A stretch of 64,000 bases of DNA from Branchiostoma floridae. Its lineage: Eukaryota > Chordata > Leptocardii > Amphioxiformes > Branchiostomatidae. The notes under the pieces are model-generated. The model ran no database searches, was not told the origin of the DNA, and was given only the letters and a program-made list of their open reading frames with translations. Positions within the stretch are counted from its first letter, which is position 1, and each line of letters starts with the position of its first letter. Where the stretch lies: NCBI RefSeq assembly GCF_000003815.2, contig NC_049992.1:6143918-6207917 (forward strand), read 5' to 3'. The translations under genes and the position numbers were made by a program. Positions 46,601-58,600 of this stretch are shown piece by piece.

Positions 46601-49600
46601 AAAACTGTGTGCAGAATAAACAGATCTTTTTTGTTCCAGCAGTCTTAATGCTTAGTTATCTTTATTGCCATTCCAAACGCCAAGAAAATCAACTTTGATT
46701 TGGCTTGAAGTTTGGTTTCTTTCTGTCATTTCCTCACAATTAAAATAATTGATGACAATGTACATGTACATCAAACCAAGTTTTTCATTATGACATTAGT
46801 AGCATATGCCATGTACATCATACAGTCAGTCATTGTGTATGTCACTATGTTTTGAACTGAGAGTACTAAGTGTATGTTACAAAAATGTAGAAAACAATAA
46901 GAAGTCTTAGATCACTTTACAAGAAAATTCTGATCAATTTCACACGATTTTCATGACACTGCCAGAAATGTACACTCAGGCTTAAGTGGAGTGGAGTGCC
47001 TACTACTATACTACTAGTGAGACAATTTCATCAACTGGTGCACGAAGAAAACCTGGGGGCATTTCCTGTACCGTATATTCTCGAATAAAGTACGCACCCC
47101 AATTAAAGTACGCACCCCTGATTTTGGACAAGTCTTAGACAGATCTTTGGGACTGAAAGGTAAAATGGAAAAACTCAAATAAAGTACGCACCCCTTCTCC
47201 ACCAATTTTGAACAGACCTTTAAGTTTAACTGGATAAATTCAAATTTATGATGTTTTCCCCCGGTTATTTTGCATAAGGTAACCTGGAGAATTGCCTACT
47301 GCAATTATAAAAATCACTGAGAACTGGTAGAAGAAATCAGGAAAAACCAGTTGTACAAGTCAAAGTCACTAACTCAAAAGGATTGTATGCAAATGCCAAT
47401 CTTATGTAAATCATGTTTAGACAATTTCTTTGTTTCATGTTTAGACAACTACAAGACAACAACAATGTGCATGTTTTGAAAAATTACTAGAAGTGTAGCT
47501 CCACCTTGCTTTATTTTAGGCTTTTTTTACCATTTCTCTGTGCAGTAACCTCAAATAAAGTACGCACCCCAACTTTAGCAACAACTTGTAGCACCTTTTC
47601 AATTTTGAAAAGTTAAAAAAGTGCGTACTTTATTCGAGAATATACGGTACTGTGCTGCGTAGGTGGAACTTTGAGAAAATAATCTCCCCCGAGTTGACCC
47701 AGACGTCTGGTATTTGCCCCGTAGAAGTCAGGATGTACAGTGGACCATATGATTGAAGGGTTGAAACCATTCTATATCCAACACATTTTTATGGAATTTG
47801 TCTGCAGAACAGACTTCACGCCCACGTGGATCACATACACCATCATGTATCCATGCATCTATGTTCCTTTCAGTATCAATATCCAGTGCATCCGACGAAC
47901 TGCACACAGGAACACTTCACTATACAAAGCCTTATTTATACAGAGAACAATTCCTCGGAGTCCACACTTCAAAATAAAGTCAATCTAGAGAGAGTTTACT
48001 TATAGAATTTGCAAACTTCATGTAGTTTAACTAGTAGTATAGTAGTAGGCACTCCACTCCACTACTTTTCATGATTGATAAATCTCTTTTACTTTAGATT
48101 TGAATTTGGGTAAAAAAATAACTGTTACTGTAACAATACTGCAATGTTATATCATGGTAAATTGTCCATGGCAACTGAAATGATTAATAATCATAGAATG
48201 AGATTCAACCAGTTTTTTTTTTTACCTTTTTCGGTTGTCTGTTTTTTTTAAAGCTTTCACTGATTATTATTAGTCAACAGATGAGGATGATAAGATATAA
48301 TATAATAATACAGTAGAAGCCAGTTAATTGCACAACGGATTAACACACACTTCTGTTAACTGCACAGGATTCCCAAAACCCAAACCTTTCGGACCAGCTG
48401 TAAACTTTGCATTATTGCACCAGCCGGATAATTGCACGAAATCCACTGGCAAATAGGCCGTTCAATTAAGCGGCTTCTATTGTATCAAGAACTACCTGTT
48501 AGACTAAGAGCAAAAATTGAGAGCAAAATATTAACAAAATTTGACATCTTCTTTACAATAAAATACAATTTTCACAAAGACTTTATTTTGACACAGAAAT
48601 AGAGGCAAGCATCTTCTAGTCGTCAGAAGCCTGGGGGAACTTTCTCTGCTGGGGTTTAGGCGGAAGAGAGAACTAATGAGACTGTTTAATCTCCACTGTA
48701 GTCCCAGACTTATCCATTAGTAATGAATAATGTATATATCCGACAGCTCTGTCGAAGCACTGCACAACAAGAAAGTTGCCAAGGCATTCAGATCGTACAT
48801 GTCAAGATGGTGCCAAGTCAGGCAATTCTCCTGTTGCTTCTGATATTTTCTGTGGATAAAGCTGCCTCCCAGTGCCCATACAGTTGTCATCCCAACGACC
48901 CTGGACAAGGCTTAGTCTTTATCTGTCACTGTCCAAATGAACATGGGGAGGAGGCTCCCTGCAGCTGGGTTGGACATGGAGGGGCTGTATACAGCTTCGG
49001 AATATGCCTTGATGCCATACCCACTGGCTTCTATGAGGAAACCAGAGTGATCTACATCCAGCACCTGCGCTCTTCTCGTCTCCTGGAGCGGTCTTTCCCA
49101 AACATCTCAAGCCTTCAGCACCTGCGGATCCAAAGGTCTAACATCTCCACAATCCAGCCCGGGGCTTTCCGCGGTCTACCATTGCTCCAGAGGATCTATC
49201 TTGACGACAACAGACTCACCAGTTTGGGTAAGTTAAAAATTGTTTCAATCTATTTAGTTTTCAGTTTTCGGCATAATTGCAGATAGTGGAATTGGCAAAG
49301 GGATTAACTTTTTATCTGATAATAAGAATGGCTAAACTAAAAACACAGTCAAGTATTACAATTAATTTCACATTTTTCATAATAAAAGCCAATGCCAAAT
49401 TCAATTTGGTTTGCATGTCTGCTTTAAAAAAAATATTATACAATACATAGTGTGTCTTCTGTTCTCTACATAAGTTTACCACAGACTACAGAAAAAGCTG
49501 GCAGAAAAAGCATTTGGGCTTAGGAAGGTGCACAATGCAACTTTATAGGTCCTCTTAGCAACTTTTCTAGCAGAACTACTGAGTGTTCTGGAGAGACACA

Positions 49601-52600
49601 TGTTCATAAGAACATAAGATAAGTTCATAAGATAACTCAAGAAGGGACAAATGGATTTGGGGCATGTCTATGTTTTTGCTGGTTAAGAAATTTTTAACAC
49701 GAGATAGAATGAATGATTCACGGATGTAGAATGAATTTTATTTGTAAAAGAAATTGCAGCCTATAATCAGATGTTTGTTATTCTTATAGTTACTAATAAA
49801 TTAATTTGCAAAAAGAAACTTTATTTTCAAATTACAATATGTGTTACATGGCAGATATTCATACACTAAGTTTGGAGAGTGTAACACCAATAGGCATCAA
49901 TTGTTAGCAAAAAGTCGAACATGTTATCATGATTAATATCATTCAAGCCATCTTTTCTCACCCCTATTTGATTATGCACCCTCAAACCAACGACGTTATA
50001 ATTATTTCACATAACGTCCTTGCTCAAACTGGGCCAAGCCGCAGACAAATCTGCAAGGCTGAAATGAAAAATCAGCTTAAATACGGGCCTAATCTTGAAA
50101 ACATTTTAAACTAAATATTCAACAATGTAGTGCTGTGTCCCTTCTCTTTCCCTAGGATAAATCTACTTAAATCAAGGTTTTCCTGGTGTTGCTGAAAAAT
50201 GCTGTTTTTCTCGTTCCTTTACAAACTTGTCAAGCACCCACTGCTTAGTATAAAATTCAGTGATGCAGCAGAGGTAGTTTGTTCGCAGAAGCATATAGAA
50301 AGCAACGTGACTCCAGATTTAGCATCTGATTCAGTTCTGCTCTATTCTATGGGAAAATGGAGTTTACATTGCATGTTTTTCTGTCCTATCGGTATAATCT
50401 TAAGGGAGGAAATTGCTGCCAAAAATATGGCTTCAAGTTACTTTAAGTCTTAAAACTTGATGTTCGAGCTGATTTCACCATGAGTCTTGTTAAACATATT
50501 ATATTATCCACATGGAGTCTTGTTAGGAAGTCCAACTGAACTGCTTTTTTGCTTCCCCCCAGGCCCTGATGCTTTTCTTGGACTTGATGGACTCAAACAA
50601 TTGTGCCTGACCAAGAACATGATTTCTGCCATATCCAAGTTTGCCTTCTATGGCCTCCCTGTCCTCACTACACTGCAATTGCTGCAGAACCGCCTGACGT
50701 CTGTTCCCATCAATGCACTTCTTCAACCAAAAGCATTGATGATGGCCGATCTGGCACAAAATGCCATCACCACCATATACAGTGATGTCCTGCACCTGAC
50801 ACAACACAAACACTTGAAACTCGTGATGCAAGCAAACAAGCTGAAATGCGACCAGGATCTGAAATGGTTCATCTGCAATCTACCGATCCTGGACCAAATC
50901 CAGGATCGATTCTTCCTGAGGTGTGCTTTCCCACATAATCTCGAAGGAACTCTCATCAGCAGCATGTCCAACAACCAGGTTGCCTGCCAGACCAATCAAC
51001 AAGGGGCTGGGTCCAAAACGCGCAACATAATGGCCAATACAACAGTTGTTGCAAAATCATATGGATTCATTGCAGGATCCAAGCTGGATGTAACAGGCCC
51101 TCAAACAGTCAACGCACATTTGTACAACCACACCACTGAGGACCACACAAGTTTACCATTCACAAATGCCATGATCCCAGTCTCCCAGGACACCACTGTC
51201 ACAGAGGGGTACTACGTCATCATCCTTGGGGGAGACCCAACCAATAAAGGGGATGGCACACAAAACATGAGCAATGCCCTTGTTGCTGTACTGCTGTTTT
51301 TGTTGGCAACAGTTGTTGCCTTCTTCGCCTACAAAAGCTGTCCTGGTAGAGGATTAGACTGTCATGACATATCAGATGATGAAGAAACAGATAACCATCA
51401 AGTTGAGCCATACGCAGTAATCTATGCTGACATGGCTGAACTAGAAGGATCCAACTCAGCCACGGAGGTACAGCCCAGCCCTACATGTGACCAGACATCA
51501 GACAACATTCAGCCAGATGCAGTGGCTGGAGGCCCAGGACCACAGCTTCAGCCTCATGCAGTGACCTGCAATGACAATGCCAGGCATAGCAAGGAGATTG
51601 GCTACAAGATCGAGCCATACGCAACAGGATACCCTGGTGACCATGACCTTCCAGAAGCTGCAGAAATCCACATCGAGGCAGATTCTACGCCACTGGAAAA
51701 CAGCGCTGACCAACAGGTTAGTAATACAGGCATCAAACAACCAGTCATCCTCTCTGAAGATTGTGACCAGTCAATTGTAGAGGATGCCAACATACAGCTA
51801 GGATGTGAGGACCAAGAAGTACGAGATGGCAACCACTCCAGCATCAGGACCACAGACCCAGTACCACAGCCTCATCCTCATCTAATGACCGGCAGTGATG
51901 ACCAACAGGAGACAATCATCAAACAACCACTCATCACAGAATCAGATGGACAGCCACAGCCAAATGATGATGAACTACAGCCAACATATGAAAATGAGTT
52001 CGAGGAAGCAGGAAAATGCAACCAATCCATAAGAAATAAAAGAGGTCCTAATAACACAAATGAGATTCCAAGTGAAAATGGGATGCTGGACAGAAGTGGC
52101 TCACAGCACACTGGTTCAAAAGAGCGCAGCCTGTCTTGCGTCCTGTATAACCCAGCTCATGGACAGCCTGAGTGTAAGGACGACACATCTAATGTCCTGT
52201 ACAACCCAATTGATGGATAGCCTAGTACATCAGTCAAAGTAAACCTTCAGTACAGCAGTGAATGACAAAGACCCTAAGTATATACACTGTACTTTCCCAT
52301 GAGTTGCTGGGGAGGGAAACCCAGGGTCAAATCTGGGTCACTGAGAGACAACTGTTATAAGGTTTTGGAACTTGAATTTACCTCTTACTAGACACATATT
52401 AACTGTTTGTGAATATGCATCCCATTCCAACTACATTTAAAATGAAGGTCCTTCATAAAAACAATATATAATCATCATCATTATTAGTATACCATCTGAG
52501 AGTATGAAAACACTCACTGACTCTTTGAACCAACTTTCCAACACAAGAATTTGATTCACCCCTGTTCAACTCAAGTCTTTGTCAAGGCAAATTGAGCATT

Positions 52601-55600
52601 AAATCCACTGCTTCTGTGATGTCAATCTATGTACATAGAACACGTGACTCTGTGAGCAGTGGATCAGATGTTCCACTGCTCTTATATCTAGTACATAACG
52701 ATGTAACAGAAGCAGTGACTCTGTGAGCAGTGACACGTTACACGTGAGCAGTGAATCGATGTAACATTGGTCACTCTTTGACAAAGACTGGACTTGGACA
52801 GTTGAAACTGGGGTAAGTCCTTTCAACTGGGGTAAGTCCAATTTCTGTGCTAGAAATCACAGTAAGTTCAACTGTGAAACAGAATAACTAGTCTACCCAA
52901 CATGCACATGATCTAATGATTTCCCAATATATAGCAATTCAAACAAAGGCCAACTGCATGCAGGTCCACAAAAATCATATTTATAACAGACTAGTACTAA
53001 AACAATGGACAGGAGAGCAGGATTCTTTTAATTGTCTGATACAGAAAGCACGGAGATTTAACAACTCTGCTTTCATGGTGACTTTGACTGCTCAAGAGGG
53101 TAAAGCCTTAGCTTTGAGATTAAACTGGTCACAAACATCCTGACACTAGTGAAAAAGAAGAAACAGTGGTTTGGCAATTGCTACAAGTGCAAAGGGCACT
53201 TTGACCCACACTATACTCCAAAGAAGGGCGGAGGGTGCAAGACCTAGGGGACGTCCACGACGGACTTGGACTAGTGATTTGAAAGAATGGTCAGGACAAA
53301 CAGTCCACCATCTGGCAACCTTGGCTGAGGACAGACAAAGGTGGAAAACTTATGTTGATGGATGTGCTGCCCCTACGGCCGATGAGGCTATGGGACCGGT
53401 GAGGTGAGGTGAAACATCCTGAGCTGCCCAAGGCAGACTGAAACCAATCTCGGCCCCAAGACTAATTTCCCAACAACATGAAGATTCTGATCAGCATTGC
53501 ACCTCCCTTACATGTACATGTATCATTAATTTACACAAACATAATTTGTATTCTGACAACCTTTGTGAAACAGTAGCCAATATGTAAAAAAAAAAATTTT
53601 AAAAATCAATGAAACCACCAAGTGAAAGGAAATTGCATCAAACTCATTTCATAATTGTAAAATACAATCCATATTCAGGCAGTTGACTATGTATGAAGTC
53701 CATAGGTGACGCACATTCATTCAAGATGTTGCAGAGAAAGGCACTGGTCTTACTACTGCTGGTCTCCAAAAATTTGCTATTAGTAGCTCAACAGTGTCCA
53801 GAAAACTGTCATGCCACGGGTAAGGCATTCTCATCTCACTGTAACTGTCCAAGCAAAAATGGGATGAGATCACCATGCGGCTGGGTGGGACATGGAGGAA
53901 ACCTATACAACTTTCCTGTATGCCTTGCCTCCATACCAAGCGGCGCCAACAAGAATTTTCAAGCACTCTACATCAAACATCTTCGTTCTGCTACACTCCT
54001 GGAACAGTCTTTTGAAAGCTATAGGCATTCAGGGCTTCAATTTCTGAGTATCCATCAGTCAAACATTTCCACAATACAGCCGAGGGCTTTTGAAGGTCTG
54101 CAAATGGTGACATGGCTCTACCTTGTTGACAACCGAATCTCCAATATAGGTGAGTTGAAGTAGATTTTGACACTTGTTAGCTTTGACATTTAGTTAACCA
54201 TATAGAATACAACACGGTGTATCACCCGAAGTACCAGCCCAACCGCGGGAAGGATCTCCCGACGGCCGAAGGGTGATCCGACCCGCGGGAAGGCTAGGAC
54301 CGAGGGTGATGCGGAATACACCGTGTTGTATTTCATTTATGTCATACCCACCTGAGCAAACACATATTTCGATGCGAAATGCACCAGAAGTTGAGAAAAT
54401 GTTGTGTCCTCGAACAAAAGATTGTAACAACAGCAATTCTAACGTCCGAATCCGGTATTCAAATTTTCAACCATGCCGTATTCAGCCCATTCGAAATAAT
54501 TTGATTTAGTCGAAAGAAGCCTGTGTGATACAACTTTCGAATGTATGTGAACGGAAGTTATCACACGGTTCGAAACACCCGTATCGAAAGCTTTCACGTC
54601 ACAGGTATGACACATAAAAAAAAAAGTGCACTGTTTTTAGTCTGTAGGTTTGCTTGTTTGTGTTTCTAAATATTTGTGGTCAGCAGAAATTATAATCAGG
54701 ACTGGATGGATGTGATGATGTTTGGTGTGATGGTATTTTTAGTAGGCAATGGTTAAGGTCAATCATAGAGTCTGACCTCTCAGTAGCTGACCTTGGTACT
54801 GTCGCACAACTTCTGATTTTTGTACCTTTTGGCCTGGACATGCTACTAGTACTAGTCCTGGGTCTGTATTTTTGATGGTAGAAAGCTTGATGTCAAGAAG
54901 GGGTGACGTTTTGTTAGTTTGGACCCCTTATCAGCTTGTTTTAGAACTGCAGACGTGAGACATTTCCGATAACCTGAACTAGGCAAGGATGGCTTTCCAT
55001 ATTTGGTATGCACTGCCAGGTAGCATTATAAAAAAACAATTTGTAATATATATATATATACAGAGGTGGTTTTTATAAGGTTCCAGTTCGAAATTTGTTG
55101 TGACTGTACCATAAAGTAATCTGCGAAAATAAGACGCAATTAATAGGTGTCCACATTTGTTTTGGCTCTCAAATTTTCTGCTACCGCTATAGAGTGCATT
55201 ACCTGTTTGTATTCCCCCCAAAGTCTGTTCTTCGTAGCATTTTTCTGTGGCGCAGATTTTGCCATGCGGTCAATACTTCCTGATATTAGTGCTCAATAGC
55301 GGTAATGCCTTTTCGTCGCCTGATTACCCAGAATGTATGTTCTATGTGCATTTTGAGTGTTTTGGAGCCACTGGAGCTTGTGGAAAACGTATCCTCACAA
55401 TTTTCAATTTTTTACTCAGTATACAGAAGAAATCTTGACCTTGACCTTCATTGCCAATTAGTCATTATCCAGGGAAACTTCATTTTTTCCTTGTAGCAGC
55501 TTGTAAAGAATGCCCCCAATTTTGGGGTAAAAATTTCATTTTATTGATCATGGTTTTTACCAAAAATAATATTTCTACAGAAAATGTCAACTGTGTCGGT

Positions 55601-58600
55601 CAGCGACAAGGCACCCTTTTCTACAAGAAACAATTTGAATTGTCGGAAAACGCTGTTTTGGGAAGCAATTAAGCGCTTTTCCGAAAGACACTCAAATCAA
55701 AACAACAATTTGGTTGTGCCTTGAACCTTCTTTTATTTCCTCACAGAAACTGATGCTTTCCTTGGGCTACAGAACCTGACAGCCTTGATCCTAGACCAAA
55801 ACATGATTTCTGACTTATCAAAGCATGCATTCCGTGGGCTGCCTTTGCTGAAAAGACTGTCCTTGGCCAGGAATGAACTGGTTACCGTGCCCATTGATGC
55901 AATTCTACAGCCTAAGGCTTTAACAGATGCAATACTACACAAAAACCACATTACCACTATTGGCAGTGATATCATGCGTCTGGAGCAAAACCAGCATTTA
56001 CAGCTTTCAATACCAGATAACAAGCTGCGATGTGATGAGACTCTAACATGGTTCGTCTGCAACCTGCATCACCTGAACCAGATTTCTGGTCGCAAGAAAC
56101 TGAGGTGTGCATCACCTGTTGACCTGCATGGACATCTCATCAACGATGTCATGATCAGCTGCCCGCCTTATCACCATACAAACAGGCCACAAGACATCAT
56201 TGCATCCACGGCACATGATGAATTGTCCATCACAACAGGTATGAGTGTACAGATGACATCAGCACATCCCGTCACCATCTATCCGAAGAATGAGACCATT
56301 GCCACTGAGACGTACACAGACATGTCATCTTCAAAGGACATGTCAGTCTCTCAGTGCACAACAGAGAAAGACCATGTCATACTTCTTGGGGCAGGCCCTA
56401 TCACCAAAGACAACAGCATCTATATACTAGCCATGACCGGTGCTGCTGTTCTACCCCTAATTCTTACATTGGCAACATTAGGCGCGCTCTTCATCTACAA
56501 AAGCAGTTGTGGCACAGAAAGCGAGAAAATCGATCCGTATGCAGTGGTTTACTCTGACACTCTTAATCCTCAAGTATCACAGGAAAACATGGCTACTGAC
56601 AGAGAAACCAATGCTGCTAACCAGGCCCAAGAACACAATGATGATACCATTCAGCCATATGCAGTGGCCTACAATGAAGACCCAGGGTCAGAGATTCAAC
56701 CATATGCAGTGGCTTATGTTGATGTGTCTGGGAAAGGGAAAAATGGCAAGCTACCACCATATGCAACCACATCCTGTGGTCCCGATCAAACCCCAGATCC
56801 TAGCAATACCATTCAGCCATATACAGTGCCCTATGATGATGACCCAGGGTCAGAGATTCAACCATATGCAGTGGCTTATGTTGATGTCACAGGAAAAGGG
56901 AAAAATGGCAAGCTTCCACCATATGCAACCACCTCATTTGGTCATGACCAAACCCAAGTTCCCAACAATACCATTAAGCCATATGCAGTGGCCTACAGTG
57001 AAGACCCAGGGCCACAGCTTCAGCCTTATTCAGTGACCCACGAAGAACCAGGATCAGAGCTTCAGCCTCATTCAGTGACCCACGAAGAATCAGGGCCACA
57101 GCTTCAGCCTTATTCAGTGACCCACGAAGAACCAGGACCAGAGCTTCAGCCTCATTCAGTGACCCACAATGACGACCCAGGGCCACAGCTTCAACCTTAT
57201 TCAGTGACCCACGAAGAACCAGGACCAGAGCTTCAGCCTCATTCAGTGACCCACAATGAAGACCCAGGGCCACAGCTTCAACCTTATTCAGTGACCCACG
57301 AAGAACCAAGACCAGAGCTTCAGCCTCATTCAGTGACCCACGATGAAGACCCAGGGCCACAGATTCAGCCTCATTCACTGACCCGTGTTGAAAACCCAGG
57401 GCAACAGTTTCAGCCATACGCAGTGACCTACGATGAAGAGTCAACAATTGTTAAACAACCAATCACCCACTCAGAAGTCCAGATGAAAGACCCAGGACAA
57501 ACACCCAGGACCACAGCTTCAGCCATACGCAGTGACCCACAATGAAGACCCAGGACCACAGATTCAGCCATATTAAGTGACTCACAATTAAAATCCTTAG
57601 GACCACAGATTACATGCAATGACCAGACACAACCCATGACCAGAGTCAGCCTCATGTAGTTGCCAGTGAGAGTATGAAGACCCAGGACCACAGATTCAGC
57701 TATACCCGTGATCAGTAGGTGAGATGTGGCTAAACATTTAGTGTACTTACCTAAAGGGGGACACCAAAGACACTTCCTTTGATGACAAATAAACTGAATT
57801 GATGACACAGACCAGTGCAAGTGACGAAGAAGTAATTTTGGGGAAGATTTTGTATACGAAAGGAAGGTGTATGGGAGGTCTCTGGTGTTCTCCTTTCATT
57901 CTAGTCTAAGTTTTGATTTGTCAGAACCCTAAAGGTTGCATTAGTCTGTAGCTTACAGGTTTCTGCTTGCTGTCTGTCTCATAGTATGCTTGGTCATCTG
58001 GGTCCTCTTCTACCATCCCTGGCCACCTGTAGGGCAACAGTACATGTTAGTGTAGCCTGACTAAAATTGCGCCCCTAGCGGCCGGCCCTACGATTGCCGC
58101 CGCTCTCGGGGAGGGGGTCATTAAGCCCAGCCAGCTTGTGTAAACACAGGCTACATGTTAGTGCATGTGACCTGGTCTTAGTGACTTAAACCTTGACTGA
58201 TTCAGTTTGTACTATCTGTATCTGAAATTGTTCCCCCAGTGTGACTAGAATCCTGTTACAGGTTGCTAAAAATAGTCAAATTTTACTGAAATCAATAATT
58301 CAACTTAAAAAACCAACAACCAAAATATCACATTACATTGCATTTCTGTACCAAAAAATACAGTATTGGGAAGCATTCCAACCAGAGTCATATGACATAG
58401 AATCGAAAGAAATACATTTGATTGTAAAATCTTGAACTTGACATCTAAAATAGTTTGATGCAGATACCATGGGTATCCAGGCATCTTGGCCCAAACCAAA
58501 GACCCCTCCACATAACAGGTGTCCACAAACTCCAGTTTACTCCAGTCAGCTTCTGTCTTTTCACAGCTGTTGTACTCTTCATCTAAGGACACAAAATTAT

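Noticed and set aside
56974-57447. 157-residue minus-strand frame
   Set aside because: Antisense mirror of the receptor B tail repeats.
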